Both the position numbers and the translations under genes were made by a program. Shown here one piece after another: positions 34,509 to 45,693 of a stretch of DNA of 64,000 nt. The notes beneath the pieces are model-generated. The model was not told where the DNA came from. It saw only the letters and a program-made list of their open reading frames with translations, and did no database searches. This DNA comes from Calycina herbarum (taxonomy: Eukaryota > Ascomycota > Leotiomycetes > Helotiales > Pezizellaceae), in contig LLEY01000028.1 in NCBI GenBank assembly GCA_001414485.1, positions 1 through 64,000 of the forward strand. Reading direction: 5' to 3'. Position 1 is the stretch's first letter. Every line of letters begins with the position of its first letter.

Positions 34509-35528
34509 ATGGGGTTCTTCGAGTTCTGGTCGAGCTTCATGCACTCACAGCTATTTAGGAAGCCTCAACTACCAACAACCACTTGCCATGGTCAAACCAT
34601 CATCGTAACTGGATCCAACACCGGTCTTGGCAAAGAGGCAGCTCGACACTTTGTGGCACTGGGCGCATCAAAACTTATCCTTGCAGTCCGTAACATCGAA
34701 GCTGGAGAAGCAGCAAAGAAAGACATTGAAGCCACAACAGGATGCGAACCAGATATTGTCGAAGTCTGGCCTCTCGATCTTTCCAACTATGACGCCATCG
34801 ACTCCTTCGTCGAGGCGGCCTCAAAGCTATCGCGCGTTGACGTTCTTCTCAACAATGCCGGTCTCTTGACTTTGGAATGGGACATGGTTCAAGCTCGTCA
34901 CGACATCAAATCTCGCGAACGTACGATTGCAATCAATGTGATCAGCACCTTCTACCTTTCTTTAGCTATGATCCCGAAACTCAAGGCCACAGCCAGAGAA
35001 TATGGTAGTACGCCACGCATCACGATCGTTACGAGCGATGTGCACATCATTGCAAGATTCACGGAATTGAAGGAGCCTAGCATTTTCGACGCTCTCGATG
35101 ACGAATCTCTCTCTAACCTTGCAATCAAGATGGACCGCTATCCGACAAGCAAACTCATCGAAGTCTTGGTCGTTCGACAGATTGCGTCGTTATTGGATGG
35201 ATCAGGTGTTATTCTCAACATGGTGAACCCTGGCATGTGCAAATCAGAACTGGGTCGGGAAGCAGGCACTTTCACCAGCTTCTTGTTTTTCTTTTTCGCT
35301 CGTAAGACGGAGGTTGGAGCAACTACACTTGTTGGGGCAGCAATGGCAGGAACGGAATCGATTGGAAAATACTTTTCGGATGGACGAATGAATGATGAGG
35401 CTCTCTCAAAGTTTGTCAAGAGTCCGGCTGGAAAGGCAGCTGCTGTGCGAGTCTGGGATGAGTTGAGTGTGATCTTGGAGAGCATTCAAAGAGGCATCAC
35501 CGGTAACCTCAACCCAGGAATGTTGTGA
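34509..35528 (+). CDS. retinol-dehydrogenase-like short-chain dehydrogenase
   Basis: Single-exon SDR of 339 residues. Residues about 36-43 carry TGSNTGLG, with NNAG near residue 117, a serine in IVTSDVH near 177 and YPTSK near 215, giving the complete Ser-Tyr-Lys set. The N-terminus has an extra amphipathic segment (FFEFWSSFMHSQLFR), common in fungal retinol dehydrogenase/WWOX-like SDRs and possibly used for membrane association. A phenylalanine-rich stretch (SFLFFFFARK) lies in the C-terminal half. Likely NADP(H)-dependent; substrate unknown. Confidence 0.9.
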   Translation: MGFFEFWSSFMHSQLFRKPQLPTTTCHGQTIIVTGSNTGLGKEAARHFVALGASKLILAVRNIEAGEAAKKDIEATTGCEPDIVEVWPLDLSNYDAIDSFVEAASKLSRVDVLLNNAGLLTLEWDMVQARHDIKSRERTIAINVISTFYLSLAMIPKLKATAREYGSTPRITIVTSDVHIIARFTELKEPSIFDALDDESLSNLAIKMDRYPTSKLIEVLVVRQIASLLDGSGVILNMVNPGMCKSELGREAGTFTSFLFFFFARKTEVGATTLVGAAMAGTESIGKYFSDGRMNDEALSKFVKSPAGKAAAVRVWDELSVILESIQRGITGNLNPGML

Positions 35529-35795
35529 AAAGGTGCAAAATGAAACTTTCTGTCGGATGGTGGGGTTGAACATATCAATTGTGTGGAACTCTCAGAGGAT
35601 CATTTTATGGTGGCGTTGACTGCGAAAGGATTGTGAATGAAGGATCGGCCTAAAAGGGACCTTGTAAATTATGCAAAAGAGAAAATGAAAATGAAAATTC
35701 TTCAAACTCCTTTTCCACTATTCACATCCATTGGTGTAAAGTCCCGCCACTAGCGCAGCAAGTGAATTCTATAGAAGCACCGCGTCCCATTACCC

Positions 35796-36179
35796 TTAAG
35801 CCGCGTAGTCGCGCAAGTGACTAAGCCTTTTCATCAGTAAGGAAACACCAAGACCAAACAAATTTGAGACATACCTAAGAGCCTGACTACAAAGATGCAC
35901 AATGGTTTCAACATTTACAATTACAACGATGGCGATGAATGCAAAATAAGCCATGGCTTTGCATTCCTGGAGAAACCTTTGCCGTAGAGCGCTGCGTTCA
36001 TGTTGCCGTAATTCTGTTCGGGTCTGACTCTCGAGCTCTTGGCCGAAAAGGAATTCGGTAGTTTGTTGGTAAAAGCGGGTTGCATACTCTTCTCTGCGTC
36101 CATTCTCCCATGATGAGGCAGAGAATGAGGGCCTGGGTGAGTTGGGAGGACCTCCTGGTGTTGGGGGGTATGGGTTCAT
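35796..36179 (-). CDS. small single-pass membrane protein, hypothetical
   Basis: 127 residues, unrecognised. The N-terminus is Pro/Ser-rich (PPTPGGPPNSPRPS), the centre is a charged helix (QELESQTRTELRQHERSALR), and residues about 76-97 form one hydrophobic segment (AYFAFIAIVVIVNVETIVHL). The tail is moderately basic. A single uninterrupted frame with an ATG in reasonable context and biased composition supports a real gene. It is convergent with the SDR gene at 34509. Confidence 0.5.
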   Translation of the reverse strand: MNPYPPTPGGPPNSPRPSFSASSWENGRREEYATRFYQQTTEFLFGQELESQTRTELRQHERSALRQRFLQECKAMAYFAFIAIVVIVNVETIVHLCSQALRYVSNLFGLGVSLLMKRLSHLRDYAA

Positions 36180-36513
36180 GGTGGCAGAGTATGAACAGTC
36201 TTTGTGTTGTCCTTAGAGAGAGAAGAATGAATTGAGGAAATGGTGTGTGTGGGTTCCGGGGAGCTAAAACGTTAGTGTTGGACGGTTTGTGATTGGTTCA
36301 TTGTACAAGTGTTGGGTATTGACAGCGGCCGCTAACTTTACTGGAACCAACGCCAGTTTTGACATTCTTAGATGATAAATATTTCCCAGTAACTCCCCAT
36401 GAACTATCGAAAAGTGCTTCCTCCATGAAACATCCAATCTCGATCCATATATTTCTCCTTCCCACGATCATGTTTCCTTCCCAAGAAATGTGACCTCCAA
36501 CCTCTCCCTTAAC
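36180..36513. other. Intergenic spacer
   Basis: About 330 bp containing the promoter of the small membrane protein and the 3' flank of the transporter. A GCGGCCGC palindrome occurs near 36325. No gene. Confidence 0.5.
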
Positions 36514-38403
36514 TCACTCCACCTTCCCCACTTTCTTGATATTCCTCGACTTAATCAAAAGCGTACACAAAAAGGCAAGTCCCCCCACAACCCCAGAAAG
36601 AATGAATGTCTTATCAACAGCGACACTAAAAGCCTCCAAAACAGCTGGCCTCACCGAATCCGGGACTAGCCTCACTCCCCCCGAAGCACCCGCAGCCAAA
36701 ACCTCCATGGTCTCATTCTTTCCAACAGTCTGCAGCATTCGCTTCGATAATTCCGATCGAAAGATGTTCTGCGATATGCTAGCTGCCAACGAGCCACCGA
36801 AGAAAGGTCCGAAAACTGTAAGTGCATTGGCGGTTGGTAAGTCCTTGTTGGTAACTGACGCGCGAACAGCAGTCGCGCAGAGGTTGAGACTAGAGCCGAA
36901 GCCTATGCCTGAGAGGATCTGATAACCAATTATTTGACCTGCTGGGCTTGCTACTTTGAGGGTACAAAGAAGTCCCGCTCCAATTGTGAAAAGTGCAGTT
37001 CCCGTGCTGATGAAGGGAAGGAAATACCCGACCAAGTTGACTCCAGCACCGACGGCTAGTTCGGTTCCTGTCACACTGAGGACATAAGGAAGCATGCGGA
37101 GTCCAGATCGTGCTGCTGTCAATCCTTTTGCTGATTGAAAATAAAAGGGTAGATAGAAGGTATGTGTGTTTACTCCCATGGCCATGAAGATTGCAACCAG
37201 TACGCTGCAGACGAGACTTCGGTTACGGAATACCCGAAGTGGAATTGTTGCTCTGGTGCGAGGTAGATTAGAATGGAAGGTACCCTTATTAGCATGGATC
37301 GAGAATTTACCTCTCGCCTAAATGGCGTTGGAGCATGATGAATGCAAACATAAGCAGTCCAAATCCAAGCATCAATCCCCAGACTTGAGAATTGGACCAA
37401 GTATGCTGAATTCCACCCCACTGTAAAGCGAGGAATAAACAAGCGATACTGGAAACAAACAGGACCGTGCCAAGAAAGTCCATCTCCTTCATCTTTTCCT
37501 TGAAGCTCAGTGGAGAAGGTTGTCGAACCGGGGATCTAAAGCCAAGGAGCAACATCAACAGAGCCAATCCACCAAAGGCTATTCATTCATCAATATTTCA
37601 AGTGCAATTTCTAGAATGGAGTTTTACTCACGGAGATTAATCCAAAAACAAAATCTCCAAGTCAACTTCTCAGTATCAGTGAACAAACCACCCAGAGGAG
37701 GTCCAGTCAATCCAGCAACACCAAACATACTACTAAGACCTGCCATAAATATCGAAATTCTCTTCACAGGGATGGCGAAAGCAATCACATTCATACTACC
37801 AGAATAAAGCGACGCGCCACCTATACCCGCAACCGCACGACCGAGTATGAACATTGAAGACGAGGTGGAGGTAGCGCAGATTATCGAGCCGGTTTCAAAA
37901 ACAAGTAATGAGAGGAGGAAGACGGTTTTTATGTCAAAGAAGCTGTAAATTTTCCCGAATGTTGGTTGGAGGGACATCAGGGGGAGGAGGTAGGCGCTGC
38001 TGTACCAGCCTATGTCAGAGATGCTGTGGAAACTTGTGGTGATCTTTGGAACTGCTGTTGCTGTTAAGTTTGTTAGTTGTGCTTTCGTAAACTTCAAGAG
38101 AGGATTTGTGTTACCGATGATGGCAGTGTCGAGAGCAGTAACAAAAGTGGCAAGCATGAGGGCTATGGTGAGCATAACCAAGCGAAATCCATGAGGATAT
38201 ATGATCTCCTCAGTTGCATGTTCGGGAGCAATGTCGTCTGCTGAGGTTCTTCCATTGACTGTCCCATCTTCCAAATTACTTCCCAAGACACATCCGCTAG
38301 GAGCTTCTTTGGAATTTCTGGAAAAAGTAGTCATTGGAATGGAATTCTTATCGATATTCTCGCGACTGCTCGTACCGATCTCTTCTTGAACAAGAGTAGC
38401 CAT
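36514..38403 (-). CDS. DHA2-family 14-TM MFS drug/toxin exporter
   Basis: Predicted proton-antiport efflux pump in the plasma membrane, 574 residues from exons 38403-38115, 38060-37632, 37578-37311 and 37252-36514. Removing intron 1 (donor GTAACA inside an otherwise open frame) rebuilds the TM1 signature LDTAIIATAVPKITTSF, which defines the DHA2 group. Further landmarks are DIGWYSSAYLL, GRAVAGIGGASLYSG, the motif-C-like GVAGLTGPPLGG at TM5 and WRFCFWINLPFGG after TM6. Fourteen hydrophobic segments are apparent. A long polar N-terminus precedes TM1. A TATATA at 38489-38494 lies about 90 bp upstream. Such pumps export drugs or own metabolites; no biosynthetic backbone gene is near. Confidence 0.9.
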
Positions 38404-39136
38404 GACGAGAGTTTTGTCAATATAGGGCAATTTCGGTATGAGTTGGAGTTTCAAAAGTATAATCTCACTGAAATGTACTCGGAGCCTGTATATAAAAACC
38501 GTCAAGTGAGAAAAGTGGGAATCGTCTATAAGCTTGTAAATTCAAACTCGGAGATCCCTCCCTTTTAGGCAAACTGCTTGCGCCCCAAGTATGCAGCCAT
38601 AGGGTCGTTTAACCAATTATATAAATCCCCTTCCACTATGCATATGCATGCCCGGTGTGTGTCAGACCGAACCCGGGGATTAACTTAAAACCCTAAAATC
38701 CGCTTACAAATAGTAAAGGGAAAATAAATACCCCAAAACCATGTTCAATGCCAGCAATAAGTTAATTTTGCCTACGAAGTTTCTACCACTTGTAGACTCT
38801 CATACTGTAAGATCTTACCCCTCAATAACTGCCTTTGGCCCTTCTTGGCTACGGTTGGAAGCACACTTCTTTTGCTTCTCTCGAAGCCATAAAGTTTTGA
38901 AAGGAGAGTACTGAAGCAAGCCACGAGTGTGGTATTTGAAAACGGACGAGACAGAGAGCTACCACAACGACTAACAAAAATACAATATCGTAGAGGTGAC
39001 AATTGAAATTGCAATTTGGAACGTATAGAGACCCGGAACAAAAGAATTCTCCAAACCCCCTCCCCTTCCCCCCACCTCCAAAAAAACCACCTACTTCTTA
39101 GCTCCCTCATAAATCATCAAACCAGCCTCCCCTCCA
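38404..39136. other. Intergenic
   Basis: Holds the exporter's promoter on its left and the 3' flank of the 2EXR-like gene on its right. The 112-codon minus frame at 38772-39110 has no recognisable content. Confidence 0.5.
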
Positions 39137-39206
39137 TCACCTGCCGGTGCGCGTCTGCAACATACCCATCTTGCGTCCTCTCAACATCATAACCTCGACT
39201 GTCGGT
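39137..39206 (-). other. candidate alternative last exon, copy 3 (distal)
   Basis: Begins with A after an AG acceptor (GACCAG) in the same phase as copies 1 and 2. Encodes PTVEVMMLRGRKMGMLQTRT-like residues and ends in TGA. The preceding intron end (ACTGATCTTTAAGTGACCAG) aligns with copy 2. Confidence 0.45.
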
Positions 39207-39323
39207 CTGGTCACTTAAAGATCAGTCTCCAGGTAAAACCTAAAATGAAATTCTAAGAACAAACAAATGTTTACCCACGCGAGGAAATCAATCAAGTCAA
39301 TCCACTGGATCCGGCACCCTAGC

Positions 39324-39411
39324 TCATCTCCAAACCTGGGCGCTCGCAGCCGCGGGCATATCACACTCATAACCCTTCCTTCCCCCCAACATCATAACCT
39401 CAATCTCAGGT
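39324..39411 (-). other. candidate alternative last exon, copy 2 (middle)
   Basis: Begins after acceptor GAGTAG in the same phase as copy 1. Encodes PEIEVMMLGGRKGYECDMPA and nine more residues, ending TGA. It is the longest of the three candidate last exons. Confidence 0.5.
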
Positions 39412-39536
39412 CTACTCATATAAAAATCAGTATCGGTATAGACCAAAAACAAGTCTGAGAAAAAGGCCGTGTAGCTGGCATATCATAATAATGGGTGCTC
39501 CAATCTCCACAATTCCGTACCGCCCCAAGGAGCACA

Positions 39537-40595
39537 CTAAATTGTTTTCCTCCCCCCTAACATCATAACCTTAATCTCAGGTCTGCTCACCAGAAGAAAA
39601 GCAGTGAATTAAGGTTTACATCATCCCGCTCATACATTCGACCAGTTGACGCATAAAACAAGCTTAGAAAACGGAAAGATCAACATACCCAGTTCCAGCA
39701 CCTCTTTCAATCCACCCCGCTTCATTGTCCACCAAATCCACTTCTAGAAACTTCTCCAAGGTACTGCGGAACACCTGCATGGGTCTACACCACGATTCAT
39801 GGGTGGGATATTCGGTTTGCTCGGGTGATTCCCTTTCGATGAGATACCAGGATACACCGGGGTCGGGGATATCGAAATGTGTTTCCCGAGCGCGAAAGCG
39901 AAGGAAGAAGACCGTTTTGGAAACTTGAGGGAGGAGTCGGAGAGTCGTCATACTACTAATGTCAGTTTTTAGAGAAGGATGAGTTCGTGGTGGGAGGGAA
40001 GGGTATGTATGTACATATGTTCCGGCCCCGCATCATGAAACATATCAATATCAAAAGCCAGATTGCTCACTCCATCTAATAGTCCCTTTTTCCTCATATT
40101 CCCCGGCATATCTTCTAATACTTGTTCTCTCCTGCTTTCAATATAAAGATAATCCTCCTTGAAATTCCAGTATGTCTTGAACCTCAACGTCAAAGTCCTC
40201 AAAGCTTCCTCGCGGGATTCTTTACATATGGAGAGGAGAACGGGTTGTTTTCCTCCGTAAGAAATCGAGGAAGCCCGGTATTCTTTTTCGAATCCGACTT
40301 CTTGGTTTGGTGTACTTATGCTTCTGAGGGTTACACCGAATGGAGTTGGCGTTGTTGAATTCGGAGCGGATCCCGCTTCAATGAGTTTCGTGACTTGTTG
40401 GACGAGGATCACTCGTGGGGGAGGGAGGAGGAGAGCCCATATTTTTGCGCGGATTTCGGGGATCAGCTGCGTGAATTGGGGGAATGAAGTATGGTAAGGA
40501 GGGAGGAGGATGGGTTTTGGCGGGGCAACTTTTTTGATTGGGTTTGCTGGGCAGGTGTGTGCTGCTGGTCCCTCGGTGGGGTCTGTGGAGGACAT
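39537..40595 (-). CDS. 2EXR-domain-like fungal protein
   Basis: 296 residues using exons 40595-40015, 39952-39689 and 39582-39537. The N-terminal region carries the characteristic FPQFTQLIPEIRAKIWALLL followed by PPRVI, the first part of the fungal 2EXR/F-box-like motif, and VLLSICKESREEALR, its second part. The rest is family-typical: NLAFDIDMFHDAG and a beta-rich middle. Intron 2 ends at one of three near-identical acceptors; the nearest gives a tail PEIKVMMLGGRKTI. Two further tandem copies of this terminal exon (39411-39324 and 39206-39137) could splice to the same donor in frame. Molecular role unknown; 2EXR proteins are expanded in Leotiomycetes and Sordariomycetes (family knowledge). 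Confidence 0.75.
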
Positions 40596-42005
40596 CGTAA
40601 ATGATCAAGAGGAACGGAGAGACGAACGAGAAGTTTTTGTGGCTAGAAAAATGTTGATATATTGATATTAGTATTGGTGATTGTGAGGCTGTGTTTAGTG
40701 TTTGTTGGCTCATCCGAGGGCTTCCCCAGAAAGGCTTCAGCGTTGTAGTGGGGTAGATACGGGAAGTGATTTGTGCTTGAAGGGTGCCTAAAAGGGCTGT
40801 GAAAATTTGGGAACTTGGAAGTTTGAGCGAAAATCGATTTTTTCTGATTCATCAAAAGAATTGAGAAATTTAAACAGTCCATAAATAGGAAAGAGCGAAG
40901 CTATGAATCTCAAAGTCGTTGCCATCCACCTGCTATCGTTCAGTTTAGCTTGGCGAGAAACTGTGCCTCTCCACTTTCACCGAAACGCTCTTTTAGGATA
41001 CGAGCGCGACTCGCCACGAACGTGAAGCGAACGAGAAGCACAAATGAACTACTAGAAAGAGATCTATGGCCGTATGTTTAGTCCCAAGGCGGGGTTCTAC
41101 GAGGACGGAAGAACGGTCCATTTTGTTCCTCTGCCGCACTCTGCTAGAATCCCAACAGTACAACTAAGAGTTATCAGAAAAATATTAAAAGAATCTAGAA
41201 TGAATCTTTAATGGGTAATTAACAATATAATAAATTTAAAGTTACTTGGATTGTTATGTAATAATTTTATGTCCAGTTTAAGACTCCTTTTCGAGGGAAC
41301 AAAGTAGGAAGCGGGGTAAACAAACGCAGGGCATAATGAAAATGCCTAGGCAAACCCAGAATACCCGAAAAGTAAAAATTCTAGCAAAAGAAACTATTTC
41401 CAAATAGTTTAAATTAATTGGCAACAAATCGACAATTGATCGACAACTTAGGTGTATACATCTCCTAGTATTAAGAAACTAGTAAGGAAAATACTACTCA
41501 CCAAGAAGGACGTCACATGTTATCTCAATACAAAGAAGAGTCTTCGCCGACCACGATTTCGGGTTGAAAAGAAAGACCAAGAGAAGCATGCAGGCTGTTC
41601 TAAACCAAAACTGAAGTAATAAATCAACAACATCCTCCAGCAGCACAATCAAACCCCCAGAAAATAGTATTGTAAAGAGTTAAAACATTCCAAAAATTTG
41701 CATGTCTAAGACGTGGTCCAGTAGGTTCTAAGAATTTAATTTTGGCCGGAATAAATGGCAACAACGAGACTTCTGCTGTACCATCTTTTTTATCGATTGT
41801 TGGGTCTTATATTTCAATCTCAAAATATACCCCGCATCTCAAGGGGGAGTACCACTGTACCAAAACGCAGTGTGGGGCTCGCGAAGAGAGAACGGAGAAA
41901 CACCAGATACAAACCACCTCTCAAACCCAATTGTTAGCCAAAACCAAAACATGAGTTTGATATGCTGTTAATCGTGCAGTTGCAAAACATAATTTGAAAA
42001 CCAAA
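40596..42005. other. Intergenic, no convincing gene
   Basis: About 1.4 kb. AT-rich around 41160-41290. Frames near 41742-41954 look random. Confidence 0.5.
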
Positions 42006-43203
42006 ATGACAACAAATCCAACCTTCGGGGCTGAAACAACAGGCACAGAAGTCGCCTCCGTATTCTCCTCTCACATTCAAGGGAAAACCGGTTCGTTCGC
42101 AACACTAATCCACAAAACAAAATAAAAACAAACCAGACTCACTGACATCTTCCTAGTATTGATCGTAGGCGTAAGCCCCAACTCCCTCGGTCAACACCTA
42201 GCCCTCGCAATCGCCTCCCACTCCCCCTCCCTCCTCATCCTTGCCTCCCGCTCACTCGATAAAATCAACTCCGTCATCTCGACTCTCCCCGCGAAGATCG
42301 ATGTACCCATCAAAGCAGTAGCAATAAACCTGAGCTCCTTGAACTCTGTACGAGAAGCAGCGGGGAAGATCAAGGAGTTAACAGGGAAGATTGATATTAT
42401 CATTAATAACGCGGCGATCAATGTGCCAGAGAGACAATTAACGGAGGATGGGGTAGAGATGCATTTTGCAACGAACCATCTTGGTCTTTTTTTACTAACG
42501 AATTTGTTGATGCCGGAAATCAAAGCTGCAGCGAGAGAAGGGAGAAAGGGGGGAACGAGGGTTGTGAATTTAACGAGTGCGGGGCATAGATTGAGTCCGG
42601 TGAGGTTTAGTGATATAAATTTCAACAAACTTGGTCGAGAACTTCCCAAGGAAGAGAGACCACCAGAGGGAATATCGGTCAAGGTTTATGATCCGGAGAA
42701 GAAGTTTTCGACTTTCGTGCCTTATGCACAGAGTAAGACTGCGAATATTTTATTCTCTGTCACGTTGACGGAGAGGTTGAGGGGAGAGGGGATTGTGAGT
42801 ATTAGTGTTCATCCCGGATGTAAGTCTTTCCATAGGAACCTTTTCGGATAGTGGTTGAGACTAACTCTCGATCTAATCAAAAGCTATATGGACGGGACTG
42901 GCGAGGAATCTTGATGACGAGGGACAGGGGTTGATTAAGGGGACTAGTAAGGTTTGGAAAACGGGGGATCAAGGTGCGGCTACAGCTTTGGTTGCGGCGT
43001 TGGATCCGGGACTTGATGGTATGTTACTTCTTGAGATTCTTGATGGGATTTGAACTGATTTGTTTCGTGGTAAAGATCCGACGGAGCCTTATATGCTGGA
43101 CTGCCAGCCGGGGAAGGCAGCGCCATTCGCTGTTGATGTTGGGATATCCGAGAGACTTTGGAGAGTGAGTGAGGAACTTGTTGGACAGAGATTCGAGGTT
43201 TGA
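42006..43203 (+). CDS. short-chain dehydrogenase (retinol-dehydrogenase/WWOX-like)
   Basis: 336 residues from exons 42006-42090, 42157-42819, 42884-43018 and 43076-43203. The glycine region reads VGVSPNSLG, a variant of TGxxxGxG; further motifs are INNAAIN (NNAG position), NLTSAGH with the catalytic serine, and YAQSK (YxxxK). Removal of intron 2 rebuilds SVHPGSIWTGLARNL, the usual post-catalytic segment, and removal of intron 3 gives DPTEPYMLDCQPG, typical of fungal members. Intron 1 uses the unusual donor GTTCGT. Likely NAD(P)-dependent; substrate unknown. The altered glycine motif could affect cofactor choice. Confidence 0.85.
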
Positions 43204-44161
43204 AGTTTGAATAGAGGGAATTGAAGAGGTGAAAACAAGATCAGAAGTTATAGACAATAAATGTGGCAGTAAATAGCTAACATTTAATGTTAGTTATTTT
43301 ACAATCTCCAAACTAGCTGAACAATGAACTTTGATAGAAATATATTAGACGTGAGAAATTCAGCTCTATTTTCGAGATAGTTATATCACCGTAAATCAGT
43401 TTATTTAGCTTATTACCTTAAACGGAAATCTAAGTAAGTATTTACTACCGCTTCTATTGTCAACTAGGAGGATGGACATGGCCAAAAAAAAACAACCGTG
43501 GGAACAGAAGAGGGGTATATCTCCTGCTTCCCCATCGCAAACCGTAGATGTAAATAGAGCTGCCCGCAGGAGTATTCTAGAAGATGAATGATATAGTTTT
43601 AAATAGAAAAAAGACTAATAAAAATTTGCCACAACTAGGCGTTTCCTGGTCAATCTAATCGGAAAAGAGAAGCAGATTTCTCACGAGGATGAATCTTCTT
43701 CCTTGGTGTCATATCGTGACTAAATCGAAGTGGCAATTGTGAGCAAAACTTCTCCTTGGTCGTTGCCTGTATTCGGGATACCCAGAGATCAAAAATGTTT
43801 GGTGGTTGAAAAGGAAGTGGCGGGGAGCTTCCTGGGAGCTTGAAATAGATCAGTTGTCCTCGCGTTGGTTTTGCGTTTCGGCGCGTCTCCCTGAAGTTGC
43901 TGCCTGAATTGACGTGTTCCGCCTAAAATCGGGCAGCGTCTGGAAGCCTGTGGCACAGCAGCAGCCTTGTTATGATCTGACACCATCTTCCCAACACCAA
44001 GCTGAAGGGACGTCGAGACTCGACATAAAAGTCGTGTCGCGCGCATCGCATCTTCATCTTCGATTTTTCAAGACTAAGTCTCAGCCCGTGCGACGCCACC
44101 ATCTACACCTCACCCACCTCATACCCACGACCCCTCAGCCTCACCCCGAAAACCAGCCAAC
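43204..44161. other. Intergenic, promoter of the BRCT gene
   Basis: About 950 bp; no coding signal. A near-palindrome CTAACATTTAATGTTAG lies at about 43278-43294. The leader before 44162 is C/A-rich. Confidence 0.5.
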
Positions 44162-44899
44162 ATGCCACCCAAGAAGGCCGCGGCCACCTCCAACGAGGTT
44201 CACATTGTCGTGATCGAGGGCCACCCCAAATGGACATTCGCAACCAAGGAGGCCGCCGAAGACAAGGTCAACGCCATGTCGGATGAGGGTTCAATGTCGG
44301 TCGAGATCCTCACCCAAGAACTCCAAGGCGGATCCATCACCATCGACGAGAAGAAAGCCCCCAAGAAAGCCGCCGCAAAATCCAAGCCAGCCAAAGCCAG
44401 CAAGTCCGACGACACCGAAGCCCCCGCCCCAAAAGCCAACACGGCCGCGAAGAAGACCAAGCCCGTCGAGGAACAACGCGCCGAGACGGCCAAGAAACCC
44501 GCGAAGACCAGCGATGCAGATCTCCCGGAGAACGTCAAGGCTCTGCTTGCCGGAAAGGGAACAGTTCTTGACGGAATGTCGATTGTGGTTACCGGTGTTC
44601 CACCTACGCTCACGAGAAAGCATGCCGAGGAGTTGGTCAAGCAATATGGAGGCAAGCTTCTCAAGAGTCTGAGCAAGAATACCGATTTTGTCGTTGTGGG
44701 AAATGGTGCTGGACCGAAGAAGTTGGATCAGATCGATCAGATGGGCATCGAGACCAAGGATGAGGATGAATTCATCGCGTTGTTGGAGTCTGGTGGTGCC
44801 GGTACAAAGCGGGGTGCCTCTGATGATGAGGAAGACGAGGAGGAAGAGGAGGAGGAGGAGGTTGTCAAGCCAGCCAAGGGAAAGAAGCAAAAGCGATGA
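44162..44899 (+). CDS. small nuclear BRCT-domain protein
   Basis: 245 residues, single exon. Residues about 10-60 form a small folded segment (VHIVVIEGHPKWTFATKEAA). Residues 65-115 are a Lys/Ala/Pro-rich basic linker with several nuclear-localisation-like patches. A single BRCT domain at about 128-208 (DGMSIVVTGVPPTLTRKHAE, then YGGKLLKSLSKNTDFVVVG) most resembles the BRCT of RFC1 and NAD-dependent DNA ligases, which bind 5'-phosphorylated DNA. The C-terminus is an acidic run of Glu/Asp followed by KGKKQKR. It lacks the AAA+ module of RFC1, so it is a stand-alone BRCT protein. Likely DNA- or chromatin-associated; function inferred only. Confidence 0.85.
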   Translation: MPPKKAAATSNEVHIVVIEGHPKWTFATKEAAEDKVNAMSDEGSMSVEILTQELQGGSITIDEKKAPKKAAAKSKPAKASKSDDTEAPAPKANTAAKKTKPVEEQRAETAKKPAKTSDADLPENVKALLAGKGTVLDGMSIVVTGVPPTLTRKHAEELVKQYGGKLLKSLSKNTDFVVVGNGAGPKKLDQIDQMGIETKDEDEFIALLESGGAGTKRGASDDEEDEEEEEEEEVVKPAKGKKQKR

Positions 44900-45672
44900 A
44901 TCGTCGGCTAGCTTATGGTTGGCTTGTAGCTGTGTATACCCCCAACTTTGTACAACGATTGAGCGATATGGCGACGGAAAATTCTCTGGTTTTGTTTTCT
45001 TCCCTGAGGGGCTGTTTATGGAATATGGGATGGATGGATTGAGAGTACATCTTGCAGACACAAGGACGAAAATAAGGACCCGGAATTTCAATTTCTAATC
45101 TGCCTTGCCTGAATTGTGTCAGGTTCTTCCAAAACTAACTATGCCGGTCTTCATTGTGTGTGAATTGATTGTTCTCAAGGACGTAGATCTCATTAATTTC
45201 AAAATCCAAGTATAAGATTTACTTGCTTAAAATCGAAAGATCGAAACAAAAAATATGTTTATTTTTTCTTAGTTCTGGAAGTTTTAATTCGGCTTGCGGT
45301 ATATATTATAAGTTGTAAGTCACTGGGCCTTCTTAGCGCAACGTAAGTTACTCAACTCAAACCATATTAACTTCAATTCAAAGGATGTAATATTATAAAT
45401 TCGTATCTTGTGTATATACTTCTATAATTGTCTGGTTTTTGCGACTTTTTTATACTGGGTGATTTTCAAGTGTTTGGGCTACCTATTTCTCCGCGAGTCC
45501 GGGTATGTAAATACTACTTTGAACTCTAGTAGAAGTACTAGTAGAGAAAGATCACTCTGATATATTTCTATTTCTTCTAGCTACCTCTCATCTCGTTATT
45601 CTTTGATTCACGTTTTTACACTGTTGGAGAAAAGGAATAGCCGGTACTTACGGGGGTTGTGGGTCAAGACAT
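44900..45672. other. Intergenic
   Basis: AT-rich 3' flank with no gene seen. Confidence 0.5.
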
Positions 45673-45693
45673 GAGTTTCAACCAAATGATAGG

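Larger units (their letters stand above)
39137..39600 (-). repeat. three tandem copies of an intron-end plus last-exon unit
   Basis: A block including CTGAT...AG acceptor and the coding string for VMML(G/R)GRK occurs three times with spacing of about 171 and 205 bp. The reverse-strand hallmark CATCATAACCT appears near 39185, 39390 and 39560. Confidence 0.8.

Noticed and set aside
44291..45091. 266-codon minus-strand frame over the BRCT gene
   Set aside because: Its Leu/Gly repeats mirror the Lys/Ala/Glu-rich codons of the opposite strand; the sense strand encodes a clear BRCT domain.
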